Positions 7,774 through 14,663 of a stretch of DNA of 14,663 nucleotides are shown in pieces. The DNA comes from an uncultured Collinsella sp. GTDB lineage: Bacteria > Actinomycetota > Coriobacteriia > Coriobacteriales > Coriobacteriaceae. The position numbers and the translations under genes are program-made. Numbering within the stretch: the stretch's first letter is position 1; each line of letters opens with the position of its first letter. The notes beneath the pieces are model-generated. The model was not told the DNA's origin and made no database searches. It worked only from the letters and a program-made list of their open reading frames with translations. The stretch spans positions 1-14,663 of the forward strand of contig CABUUE010000013.1 of the NCBI GenBank assembly GCA_902494685.1, in the 5' to 3' direction.

Positions 7774-8622
7774 ATGAACGAGCAGGTTTGCACCAAGGCT
7801 GTGGATACGTGTGGCTATCCGGTCGAGACGACGGGCAATGCGGTGCTGGACACGTTGGAGCACCGTTCCTCCACGCGTGCCTTCGCGCGTGATGACGACG
7901 GCCGTCCCGTAGCGGTGACCGACGAGCAGCGGGCGGCGATCTTGCATGCGGCGAGTCGCGCACCGTCGGCGGGCGCCATGATGATGTATTCCATCGTGAG
8001 CATCCGCGAGCAGGCAACGCTCGACCGCCTGGCCGACCTGTGCGACCACCAGCCCATGATCGCCAAGGCGCCCTGGGCACTAATATTTGTGGTCGATTAT
8101 GCCAAGTGGATCGATCTGTTTGAGCACGTGGGCTGCTTTGAGCCCGAGTTTGTAGAGCGCACGGGCAAGTCGCCCCGTCGTGCGCCGGGTCTGGGCGACT
8201 TTGCCATCGCGGCACAGGACGCCGTGATCGCCGCGCAAAACGCCGTGGTTGCCGCCGAGGCCCTGGGCCTGGGGAGCTGCTATATCGGTGATATCATCGA
8301 GAACGCTGAGGAAGTTGCCGAGTTGCTCGATCTGCCGCCCTATACCATGCCGCTGTCGATGCTCATCATCGGCACGCCCCGTAAGGAGCGTCCGGCCATT
8401 GCGCATCCCGTGGTGAACCTGGTGCACGAGGAGCGCTACTGCCGTGCGGACGACGCGACCATGGATGCGCAGGTGGCCGAGATGGATGCGATGTTCCGTC
8501 CGCATGCCCGCGAGGTGGGCGAGCGCGTCGTGGACATCTATACCCGCAAGCACACGAGTCCCTTTATGGCCGAGATGAGCCGCTCCATGGAGTGGTGGTT
8601 CAAAAATTGGCTTGGAAAATGA
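7774..8622 (+). CDS. NfsA/FRP-like FMN-dependent nitroreductase
   Basis: A 282-residue soluble oxidoreductase of the nitroreductase family. These proteins are FMN-binding homodimers that pass two electrons from NAD(P)H to nitroaromatics, quinones or flavins. Visible signatures are the N-terminal HRSSTRAF phosphate-binding motif (residues 30-37), APSAGAMMMYSIV (63-75, in place of the usual APSAGNxQ), a helix rich in AAQDAVIAAQNAVVAAEALGLG (about 146-167) and GSCYIGDI (167-174). The overall pattern is closer to the NfsA/FRP branch than to NfsB. Residues 225-282 form an extra helical tail with aromatic residues near the end (SMEWWFKNW). The start at ATG 7774 follows a GAGGATGAGG purine stretch. 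The 214-bp gap to the divergent ltaS-like gene must hold both promoters; I could not pick a convincing -35/-10 pair. The physiological substrate cannot be stated. Confidence 0.85.
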   Translation: MNEQVCTKAVDTCGYPVETTGNAVLDTLEHRSSTRAFARDDDGRPVAVTDEQRAAILHAASRAPSAGAMMMYSIVSIREQATLDRLADLCDHQPMIAKAPWALIFVVDYAKWIDLFEHVGCFEPEFVERTGKSPRRAPGLGDFAIAAQDAVIAAQNAVVAAEALGLGSCYIGDIIENAEEVAELLDLPPYTMPLSMLIIGTPRKERPAIAHPVVNLVHEERYCRADDATMDAQVAEMDAMFRPHAREVGERVVDIYTRKHTSPFMAEMSRSMEWWFKNWLGK

Positions 8623-8623
8623 C

Positions 8624-8658
8624 GAATGTGACAAAGGGACAGTCCCTTTGTCACATTC
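8624..8658. repeat. Perfect 17-bp-arm palindrome after the nitroreductase gene
   Basis: GAATGTGACAAAGGGAC (8624-8640) is followed by a single A and its exact reverse complement (8642-8658). It begins two bases after the nitroreductase stop codon. No T tract follows on either strand, so it is not a standard intrinsic terminator, but an RNA copy would form a very stable hairpin that could protect or end the transcript. Its core, CAAAGG...CCTTTG, is shared with the terminator at 11109-11146, which suggests a dispersed palindrome family. Confidence 0.8.
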
Positions 8659-8738
8659 CATATCGCCGCGGTAGCCTAAAGACTGTATAAATCTTTATCT
8701 AGCTGGGAAAACAGTGCATTTAAACATGGCCGATTACC

Positions 8739-8744
8739 TATAAT
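8739..8744 (+). promoter_or_regulatory. Probable -10 element of the kup promoter
   Basis: A perfect TATAAT lies 35 bases upstream of the kup start codon in an AT-richer stretch (8670-8760). No good -35 is seen; the best-placed hexamer at 17-bp spacing is GCATTT (8716-8721), so activator dependence is possible. The expected leader of roughly 28-30 nt is too short for a c-di-AMP (ydaO-type) riboswitch, which sometimes precedes K+ transporter genes. Confidence 0.45.
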
Positions 8745-8779
8745 CCTTTCGAACGTTAAAGTTGGGAGGAAACCGGCTT

Positions 8780-10807
8780 ATGGAACAAAAGGCCAAGGAG
8801 GCAGCCTCGCACGCTGCGATTCCTGTGAGCATCTCGGCGATGCTCGTCACGCTGGGCGTGGTGTATGGCGATATCGGCACCAGCCCCATGTATGTAACCA
8901 AGGCGCTCGTTGCCGGCAACGGCGGCATCGGAAGCGTCACGGAGGAGTTCGTGCTTGGTGCGCTCTCCCTTGTCGTGTGGACGGTCACGCTGCTGACCAC
9001 TATCAAGTATGTGCTCATCTCGCTGCGCGCCGATAACCATGGTGAGGGCGGCATCTTTGCCCTGTACAGCTTGGTTAAGCGCTGCGGTAAATGGCTCATC
9101 ATCCCCGCCATGCTGGGTGGCGCCGCGCTGCTCGCCGACGGCATCCTGACGCCGGCCGTTACCGTTACCACGGCCATCGAGGGCCTGCGCACCATCCCGG
9201 CGGTCCATGCCGTGCTGGGCGATGACCAAGGCCGCGTCGTCGCCATTACGCTCGCCATCATCATCGCGCTCTTCTTGGTACAGCGCATCGGTACGGCCAA
9301 GATCGGTCACGCCTTTGGCCCCATCATGACGCTGTGGTTCCTGTTCCTGGGCGGCACGGGTCTGTTCTTTGTCTTCCAGCACCCCGCCGTGCTGCTGTGC
9401 CTCAACCCGCTGCGCGGCATCGCCTTTTTGCTGAGCCCCAACAACCACGCGGGCATCATGATTCTGGGCAGCTGCTTCCTCGCCACCACCGGTGCCGAGG
9501 CGCTCTACTCCGACATGGGCCACGTCGGCCGCGGCAACATCTACGCTACCTGGCCGTTCGTTAAGTGCTGCCTGCTGCTTTCCTATATGGGCCAGGGCGC
9601 TTGGCTTATGAACAACGCTGCCAACCCCGAGCTCATGGGCATTGCCGATCTCAACCCGTTCTACCAGATGCTCGCCCCGGGCCTGCGCCCGTTTGCCGTA
9701 GGCCTTTCCACCGTCGCGGCCATCATTGCCTCGCAGGCGCTCATCACCGGCGCATTCTCGCTGGTGTCCGAGGCCAGCCGTCTGGACCTCATGCCGCACA
9801 TGCAGGTCTTCTACCCTGCCGAGACCAAGGGCCAGCTCTACATCCCCATGGTCAACAACGTCATGCTTGTCGGCTGCGTCATCGTGGTGCTGCTGTTCCA
9901 GAACTCGGCGCATATGGAAGCCGCGTACGGCCTTGCCATTACGCTGACTATGATGTGCACCACGCTGCTGCTCTTCTTCTACCTGCACGAGGAGCGCAAG
10001 CTCAAGGTTGCTCCGTGGATCTTCGCGGCCTTCTTCCTTTTGCTCGAAGGCTTCTTCTTCGTGAGCTCGCTCACCAAGTTCTTCCACGGCGGCTACTTCA
10101 CCATCCTCATGGCTGCACTCATCATGGGCATTATGGTGTGCTGGTACAACGGCACGGCGGTCGAGCAGCGCCAGTTTACGCTGCTGCCGCTGCGCAGCTA
10201 CCTGCCGCAGCTCAAGCGCCTGCGCGACGACGATCGCTATGAGCGCATGAGCGACAACGTCGTGTACCTGACCAAGGACACCCATACCGACTACATCGAC
10301 CGCGATATCGTCTATTCGATCTTGGACAAGCATCCCAAGCGTGCTCACGCCTGGTGGTTCGTGAACGTCGAGACCATGGACGAGCCGCATACCTTTGCCT
10401 ATTCGGTCGAGACGTTCGGTACCGACTACGTGTTCCGCGTGCATCTGTACCTGGGCTACAAGATTAACCAGCGCGTCAATGCCTATCTGCGTCAGGTCGT
10501 TCAGGACCTGGCCGCCACCGGCGAGCTGCCGCCGCAGACGCATGACTACTCGGTCTACAAGGATCCGGGTAACATCGGCACGTTCAAGTTCGTCCTGATC
10601 CGTAAGCTTCTGGCGCCCGAAAGCGATGTGGAGCCGAGCGAGCGTACGGCCATCACGCTCAAGTACATCATCCGCCGCGCCGCCGGCACGCCTGCACGCT
10701 GGTACGGCCTGGAGAACTCCAACGTGAGCTTTGAGTACGTGCCGCTGTTCACCAAGTTCAAGGCTGTGAACAAGATGCAGCGCCTGGCTCCCAACGAGCG
10801 CCCGTAG
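8780..10807 (+). CDS. kup: Kup-family potassium uptake transporter
   Basis: A 675-residue K+ importer of the KUP/HAK/KT family, a proton-coupled symporter in the cytoplasmic membrane. The family signature GVVYGDIGTSP is at residues 26-36 in the first membrane helix. It is followed by further hydrophobic helices typical of the 12-helix core, for example the EGGIFALY loop, the LLADGILTPAVTVTTAIEG segment and FFHGGYFTILMAAL. A soluble C-terminal domain runs from about residue 485 to the end (DNVVYLTKDTH, FRVHLYLGYKINQRVN, GTFKFVLIRKLL). Length is normal for the family. ATG 8780 is chosen because GGGAGG lies about ten bases upstream; an in-frame TTG at 8762 precedes that site. A TATAAT lies at 8739. 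Downstream are a small membrane protein and a KdpD/KdpE-like pair, which strongly suggests a K+-homeostasis module. Confidence 0.95.
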   Translation: MEQKAKEAASHAAIPVSISAMLVTLGVVYGDIGTSPMYVTKALVAGNGGIGSVTEEFVLGALSLVVWTVTLLTTIKYVLISLRADNHGEGGIFALYSLVKRCGKWLIIPAMLGGAALLADGILTPAVTVTTAIEGLRTIPAVHAVLGDDQGRVVAITLAIIIALFLVQRIGTAKIGHAFGPIMTLWFLFLGGTGLFFVFQHPAVLLCLNPLRGIAFLLSPNNHAGIMILGSCFLATTGAEALYSDMGHVGRGNIYATWPFVKCCLLLSYMGQGAWLMNNAANPELMGIADLNPFYQMLAPGLRPFAVGLSTVAAIIASQALITGAFSLVSEASRLDLMPHMQVFYPAETKGQLYIPMVNNVMLVGCVIVVLLFQNSAHMEAAYGLAITLTMMCTTLLLFFYLHEERKLKVAPWIFAAFFLLLEGFFFVSSLTKFFHGGYFTILMAALIMGIMVCWYNGTAVEQRQFTLLPLRSYLPQLKRLRDDDRYERMSDNVVYLTKDTHTDYIDRDIVYSILDKHPKRAHAWWFVNVETMDEPHTFAYSVETFGTDYVFRVHLYLGYKINQRVNAYLRQVVQDLAATGELPPQTHDYSVYKDPGNIGTFKFVLIRKLLAPESDVEPSERTAITLKYIIRRAAGTPARWYGLENSNVSFEYVPLFTKFKAVNKMQRLAPNERP

Positions 10808-10868
10808 GCGCCGACAGGTTGCATGGAGTTGGTTTTCGATGGACAAGATTGAGATCGGGGAGGCAAAC

Positions 10869-11063
10869 ATGGATACAAAGGCGCTCGATGGCCGTGAGGC
10901 GGTGGTCGAAATGGTGCGTGAGGCGCGCATCGACGCCGCCGAAGATCGGTTCTTTACGAATCGCGCCAACATGGACATGGCCGACCGCGTGATCTCGATC
11001 GTGGTTACGCTGCTTGTCGCGGCGTGCGTTTGCGCGCTGCTCGCGCACGTGCTGTTTGTCTAG
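10869..11063 (+). CDS. Small single-pass membrane protein downstream of kup
   Basis: A 64-residue protein with an acidic and basic, probably helical N-terminal part (residues 1-40, EAVVEMVREARIDAAEDRFF) and one strong transmembrane segment (41-63, VISIVVTLLVAACVCALLAH) at the very C terminus. I do not recognise a family. ATG 10869 is preferred because GGGGAGG ends five bases upstream. An in-frame ATG at 10839 with a weaker GGAG would give 74 residues. It starts 61 bases after the kup stop with no terminator between, so it is probably co-transcribed. A regulatory subunit of Kup, or a membrane partner of the downstream sensor kinase, is a plausible guess from position only. It is not an obvious KdpF, which is about 29 residues. 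Confidence 0.7.
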   Translation: MDTKALDGREAVVEMVREARIDAAEDRFFTNRANMDMADRVISIVVTLLVAACVCALLAHVLFV

Positions 11064-11108
11064 CGACCGCAGGCTGCAAAGGCTTTACACTTGGAACCAC
11101 TACAAGGG

Positions 11109-11152
11109 AAACCACCACAAAGGTGCCTGTCCCTTTGTGGTGGTTTTTGTTT
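11109..11152 (+). terminator. Strong intrinsic terminator between kup-smORF and the sensor kinase
   Basis: A 15-bp perfect stem, AAACCACCACAAAGG (11109-11123) with CCTTTGTGGTGGTTT (11132-11146), has an 8-nt loop and is followed by TTGTTTTTG. It lies 45 nt after the small membrane gene and only about 20 nt before the kinase start codon. The kinase ribosome site (GAGGGG, around 11158) follows the T tract almost at once. No convincing promoter for the kinase is seen between this hairpin and its start, so read-through or a promoter upstream of the hairpin must supply kinase transcripts. Confidence 0.88.
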
Positions 11153-11174
11153 TTGAGAGAGGGGCGGGGCACTG

Positions 11175-12800
11175 ATGGACGTCCGTACGGACGGCGATAT
11201 TGCCGATAGCTTTTGGTGGCGGCGCACAACGCTGACGCGCCGCACTCCTCTGTATGACGCCTGCGTATCGGCGGGGTTGCTGGTCGCGGCGACGATTGTG
11301 GGCGCGCTGCTCGACCATCCGGGTCTCGCGCCGAGCATCATGATCGTCTATGTGTTCGCCGTTCAGCTGTGCGCATTCTTTACCTGGAGTCGCCTGTATT
11401 GCTTGCTGAGCTCGGCTGCCGCCGTGGCACTCTACAACTTCTTGTTTGTCGACCCGCGCTACTCGCTGTCGCTTATCGACCGCGTCTATCCCGGCATGTT
11501 CTTCATCATGTTCGTGGTCTCGCTTGTGTCGAGCTCGATTGCGTTGGCCCTGCGCCGCGCCTTGGCACAGGCTGCCGCCAGCGACCGCCGCACGCATATG
11601 GTGCTCGAGACCAACCGCATGCTGCAGCGGTGCGCCGATCAGCAGCAGATTGTCCATGCCATGGCAACGCAGCTGGCGCGTCTTTCGGGCTGTCCGGTCG
11701 TGTGGTACAGCGCCGACGCCGAGGGCGATGACCTGCTGCCGCGTGCGACATACACGGCCGTGGGCGATGCCGCGCCGGTGCATGAACTGGCGCCGCAGAT
11801 GCCGCCGCGGCTCTCGGCGTCCGCCTATGTGGGAACGCCGCTCGATGCAACCTATGGCGGCTCGGCGTTTTATGGCATCTACCTGACGGTTCGCACGGGC
11901 GACGGCTTCGTCCGTTCGGGCGACCCCGCCTCGGTGGTGGGCGTACTGGCTATCGTTGCCGAGCCCGACGTGCTGACGCATGAGGAACGGACGCTTGCCG
12001 ATGCCATCGTGAGCGAAGGCGAGCTGGCGCTCGACCGCGCCCGCGCCATGGAGGCCCGCGAGGAAGCGGCGGTGCTCGCCAAAAACGAACAGCTGCGCGC
12101 CAACCTGTTGCGCTCCATCTCGCACGACCTGCGCACACCGCTTACCAGTATTTCGGGTAATGCCGACGTGCTGCTCGACCAGGGCTCGACCGGCACCGCG
12201 GTGCTCGATGCCCAGACGCGCCGCGGCCTGCTCCTATCCATTCGCTCGGATGCGCTGTGGCTCAACGCCACCGTCGAGAATCTGCTCGCCATCACCAAGC
12301 TCGAGGGCGGCGGCATGCGTTTGTCGACTACGCTCGAGCTCATGGACGATATCGTCGAGGAGGCGCTGCGCCACGTGAACCCTGCCGTGCGCGAGCACGA
12401 CCTTAAGGTGGTGGCGTGCGATGATCCGGCGCTCGTCAACGTCGATGCACGCCTGATGGTGCAGCTGGTGGTCAATCTGGTGAACAACGCCATCACCTAT
12501 ACGCCCGCGGGCTCGCATATCATGATTTCGATTAGCGTCGACGATGGACGCGTGGCGTGCTCGGTGGCCGATGATGGTCCGGGCATCGCACCCGAGGATC
12601 GCGAGCGGATCTTCGAGTCGTTCTATACCGCCAACCATGGTCTGGCCGACAGCCACCGCAGCGTTGGCCTGGGTCTTTCGCTCTGCCGCTCCATTGCGTT
12701 GGCACATGGCGGTAGCATAGAGGTTGCCGCGGCGGACCCGCACGGTTCGGTCTTTACGATTGAACTTCCCGCCGCCGACGTTTCGTTTGATAAGGAGTAG
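11175..12800 (+). CDS. KdpD-like sensor histidine kinase lacking the N-terminal KdpD domain
   Basis: A 541-residue membrane histidine kinase. Four transmembrane helices lie at about 28-47, 52-71, 73-91 and 104-126, and include YNFLFVDPRYSL (87-98), the hallmark of the KdpD DUF4118 membrane domain. A GAF-like region spans about 145-290 (conserved VVWYSADAEGD, then VVGVLAIVAEP). A coiled-coil-like helix leads to the HisKA domain with the H-box SISHDLRTPLTSISG (phosphorylated H317). The catalytic domain shows the N-box NLVNNAITYTP (N437/N438), G1 DDGPGIAPEDRERIFESFY (D466-D467) and G2 GLGLSL. E. coli KdpD is about 890 residues because it carries N-terminal KdpD and Usp-like sensor domains of about 400 residues. 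These are absent here, and the start directly precedes the membrane domain. The kinase and regulator genes are nearly touching, so they are translated as a pair. K+ or turgor sensing is inferred from family and from kup upstream. Confidence 0.9.
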   Translation: MDVRTDGDIADSFWWRRTTLTRRTPLYDACVSAGLLVAATIVGALLDHPGLAPSIMIVYVFAVQLCAFFTWSRLYCLLSSAAAVALYNFLFVDPRYSLSLIDRVYPGMFFIMFVVSLVSSSIALALRRALAQAAASDRRTHMVLETNRMLQRCADQQQIVHAMATQLARLSGCPVVWYSADAEGDDLLPRATYTAVGDAAPVHELAPQMPPRLSASAYVGTPLDATYGGSAFYGIYLTVRTGDGFVRSGDPASVVGVLAIVAEPDVLTHEERTLADAIVSEGELALDRARAMEAREEAAVLAKNEQLRANLLRSISHDLRTPLTSISGNADVLLDQGSTGTAVLDAQTRRGLLLSIRSDALWLNATVENLLAITKLEGGGMRLSTTLELMDDIVEEALRHVNPAVREHDLKVVACDDPALVNVDARLMVQLVVNLVNNAITYTPAGSHIMISISVDDGRVACSVADDGPGIAPEDRERIFESFYTANHGLADSHRSVGLGLSLCRSIALAHGGSIEVAAADPHGSVFTIELPAADVSFDKE

Positions 12801-12804
12801 CGCT

Positions 12805-13518
12805 GTGTCGAACTCTGCCGTAAAACCGCTCATCTTGGTCGTTGAGGACGACCCCGCCGTTCGCAATCTTATTGTTGCCGCGCTCGAGGCGCACGGCCTG
12901 CGTCATATGGCTGTGGAGACCGCCCATGCCGCTATCGCCGCCGCCTCGTCGCAGACGCCGAGCATTGTGCTGCTCGATCTGGGCCTGCCCGATATGGACG
13001 GCGTCAAGGTGGTGGAGTCGGTGCGCGCATGGTCGGGCATGCCGATTATCGTGGTCTCGGCGCGCAGCGAGGATGCGGACAAAATCCGCGCGCTCGATGC
13101 CGGCGCCGACGACTATCTGACCAAGCCGTTTTCGGTCGAGGAACTGCTCGCGCGCATTCGCACGACGCTCAGGCGCCTTTCGTATGCGCAGACGGGCGGC
13201 GTTGTCTCCGAGGGCTCGTTCGATACCGGTGAGCTGCATATCGATTTTGATGCCGGCATCGCCACGATGGATGGCGAGGAACTGCATCTGACGCCGATCG
13301 AGTACAAGTTGCTCTGCTTGCTGGCGCATAACGCCGACAAGGTGCTGACGCACCAGTTTATTTTGCACGAGATTTGGGGTACGGCGACCAAGAGCGACCT
13401 GGCGAGCCTGCGTGTCTTTATGGGCACGCTGCGAAAAAAGATTGAGTCCGACCCCGCGCATCCGCGCTATATCCAAACGCACGTGGGTATCGGCTATCGC
13501 CTGGTCACCCAAGGCTAG
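12805..13518 (+). CDS. KdpE-like OmpR-family response regulator
   Basis: A 237-residue DNA-binding response regulator. The receiver domain (residues about 8-122) has the acidic pocket E14-D15-D16, phospho-acceptor D58 in LLDLGLPDMDG, S85 in VVSAR and K107 in LTKPF. The C-terminal winged helix (about 140-236) carries LTPIEYKLLCLLAHN and SLRVFMGTLRKKIE, then HVGIGYRLV. The LRVFMGTLRKK region is the form typical of KdpE rather than of other OmpR proteins. Translation starts at GTG 12805: AAGGAG ends seven bases upstream, inside the last codons of the kinase gene, which stops four bases before this start. That spacing implies coupled translation with its cognate kinase. Likely targets are kup and other K+ transport genes, but no binding site was identified. 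Confidence 0.9.
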   Translation: MSNSAVKPLILVVEDDPAVRNLIVAALEAHGLRHMAVETAHAAIAAASSQTPSIVLLDLGLPDMDGVKVVESVRAWSGMPIIVVSARSEDADKIRALDAGADDYLTKPFSVEELLARIRTTLRRLSYAQTGGVVSEGSFDTGELHIDFDAGIATMDGEELHLTPIEYKLLCLLAHNADKVLTHQFILHEIWGTATKSDLASLRVFMGTLRKKIESDPAHPRYIQTHVGIGYRLVTQG

Positions 13519-13542
13519 ATCGCCAACCACCATCCCAATATG

Positions 13543-13609
13543 AGTTGCGGTGAAATACGGTCTAAATTTGCCTAATTCCAGGCAAAACAGTCCGTATTCC
13601 ACCGCAACT
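13543..13609. terminator. Nested hairpin between convergent genes
   Basis: AGTTGCGGTGAAATACGG (13543-13560) pairs with CCGTATTCCACCGCAACT (13592-13609), 18 positions with one mismatch. Inside it a second stem TTTGCCT (13567-13573) pairs with AGGCAAA (13580-13586) around a 6-nt loop. It fills the gap between the response regulator stop and the minus-strand methyltransferase stop. On the plus strand it is followed by TTGTTATTTG, a weak U tract. It probably separates the two convergent transcripts. It is larger than a normal terminator and may be a dispersed palindromic element doing this job. Confidence 0.75.
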
Positions 13610-13612
13610 TTG

Positions 13613-14663
13613 TTATTTGCCCTTGGGCTTGCTGGCGTAGAACTTCTTCTTTTTGGGCTTGCCGGCGGGGGAGGGTTTGCCGGCAAAGTTGGACTTGCCG
13701 TTGCCGGCCTGCGCGTGCGCGGGTGCTGCCGCACGGGGCTTGCGGGCCTCGGAGTTGCGCAGTTCCTCGACGCGCTCGGCAATTTCCTCGGCGCTAAAGC
13801 CGACCTCTGCCATGGCGTCCTCGATGGGCAGGCGGCGCACGATGTAGCAGTGATGCACCTTCTGGTTGCGCGCGAAGTCCTCGGGGATGGTCTGTGCCGT
13901 AATGTCCTCCAGCACCACGCCCGCGCGCGCGAGTTTGCGCGTCTCGGGGCGGAAGCCGCGCAGGTTGCAGCTAAAGATGGCATGGCCGCCCTGCGCGAGC
14001 AGACGCGATACGCCGGCCAAAAGCTCAACATGGTCGCGCTGGACATCCCAGGTGCGGCGGCCCATCTTGGACGAGTTCGAAAACGTGGGCGGGTCGACAA
14101 AGATCAGGTCCCAGCGGTTGCGCGTCTGGCGCTGGTCGCGAATCCAGGCGAGCACGTCGTCGCGCACAAAATGATGCTGAGGCCCCACAAAGCCGTTCTG
14201 GCGCATGTTGCGCTCGGCCCAGTCCAGGTAGGTGTTGGAAAGGTCGACTGTCACGGTTTCCTCGACGCCGCCGTCGGCCGCATAGCAGGTGGCGGTGCCG
14301 GTATAGGCGAACAGATTGAGGAAGCGGCGTGCCTGTTTGGCGTGTTCGCGCACCAGGTTGCGGGTGACGCGGTGATCCAGGAAGATGCCCACATCCAGGT
14401 AGTCGTCAAAGTTGACGGCAAAGGTGAGCCCGCCTTCTTCGATGAGCGGCAGACGCCGGCGCGCGATGTTGGCGCGCTCGCCCGATCCGCCCTTGCCGGC
14501 GCCCTGCTTGCCGTACTGCGAGCCGCCGCGCGAACGCATGCGGGCCTTGGCGTGCACATGCTCGGCCGGAACATCAAGGATGCGCGGCGCGATGGCCAAG
14601 ATGTCGAGCATGCGGGCCTGGGCCAGCGCGGGATCGATGGTCTTGGGCGCGGCGTATTCGGCG
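13613..14663 (-). CDS. RlmL/RlmK-type 23S rRNA methyltransferase, C-terminal part (cut by window edge)
   Basis: The visible 349 residues form the RlmK-like class I SAM-dependent methyltransferase. In E. coli the RlmK half methylates N7 of G2069 in 23S rRNA and is fused to RlmL, which methylates G2445. The frame stays open to the window edge. The residues before the first internal ATG (14611) read EYAAPKTIDPALAQAR, which resembles the segment at the start of the RlmK half of RlmL, so the true start lies to the right and this ATG is internal. Motifs are LNLFAYTGTATCYAADGG (SAM-binding motif I), VDLSNTYLDWAERNM, and IFVDPPTFSNSSKM (catalytic DPPTFSNS type). The last 60 or so residues are a Lys/Ala/Pro-rich tail (KPKKKKFYASKPKGK), which probably aids RNA binding. 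Whether the THUMP and RlmL halves are present cannot be seen. Confidence 0.88.
   Translation of the reverse strand, partial: AEYAAPKTIDPALAQARMLDILAIAPRILDVPAEHVHAKARMRSRGGSQYGKQGAGKGGSGERANIARRRLPLIEEGGLTFAVNFDDYLDVGIFLDHRVTRNLVREHAKQARRFLNLFAYTGTATCYAADGGVEETVTVDLSNTYLDWAERNMRQNGFVGPQHHFVRDDVLAWIRDQRQTRNRWDLIFVDPPTFSNSSKMGRRTWDVQRDHVELLAGVSRLLAQGGHAIFSCNLRGFRPETRKLARAGVVLEDITAQTIPEDFARNQKVHHCYIVRRLPIEDAMAEVGFSAEEIAERVEELRNSEARKPRAAAPAHAQAGNGKSNFAGKPSPAGKPKKKKFYASKPKGK

Noticed and set aside
8660..8779. c-di-AMP riboswitch upstream of kup
   Set aside because: The likely -10 at 8739 leaves a leader of only about 30 nt, and no multi-helix fold of the required size is apparent.
8756..10978. 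740-residue open frame on the minus strand opposite kup
   Set aside because: It is antisense to an unmistakable Kup protein. The translation is His/Arg/Gln-rich low-complexity sequence with no recognisable domain.
12754..14100. 448-residue minus-strand open frame spanning the response regulator and part of the methyltransferase
   Set aside because: It crosses the intergenic hairpin and overlaps two well-supported genes, and the composition is typical of a shadow frame.

Overview
The window looks like chromosome of a high-GC Gram-positive bacterium of the class Coriobacteriia, most likely Collinsella or a close relative. This rests on GC-rich codon use throughout, a LAXTG-type sorting signal (the form used by class E sortases of high-GC Gram-positives), an LtaS-like envelope enzyme, and long perfect palindromes after genes of a kind I associate with Collinsella genomes. 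The genus is inferred from style; there is no rRNA or other phylogenetic marker here.

Positions 1-5201 form a distinctive block. A 4.1-kb gene for a secreted, wall-anchored multidomain protein (FG-GAP-type repeats, FN3, Ig-like domain, LANTG anchor) sits between two arrays of the same 61-62 bp repeat. Each unit is an imperfect inverted repeat. There are about 7.5 units on the left (129-592) and about 4.5 on the right (4877-5170). The outermost edges of the block (1-31 and 5157-5187) are near-identical in inverted orientation, and each edge carries a GGCCAC/GTGGCC terminator hairpin. The arrays encode nothing convincing, and their function is unknown to me.

Positions 5259-7559 (minus strand) encode a membrane-bound LtaS-type phosphoglycerol transferase. 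It diverges from an NfsA/FRP-like nitroreductase (7774-8622, plus strand), whose stop codon is followed at once by a perfect 17-bp-arm palindrome.

Positions 8780-13518 (plus strand) are a potassium module: a Kup K+ uptake transporter, a 64-residue single-pass membrane protein, a strong intrinsic terminator, then a KdpD-like histidine kinase and a KdpE-like response regulator. The kinase keeps the KdpD membrane (DUF4118) and kinase parts but lacks the long cytoplasmic N-terminal sensor half. No kdpFABC genes are in the window, so the natural inference is that this two-component system controls Kup or other K+ genes.

The regulator converges on a gene running off the right edge (13613-14663, minus strand), the RlmK-like C-terminal part of an RlmL/RlmK 23S rRNA methyltransferase. 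A large nested hairpin separates the two. No tRNA, rRNA, CRISPR, transposase or prophage gene was seen.
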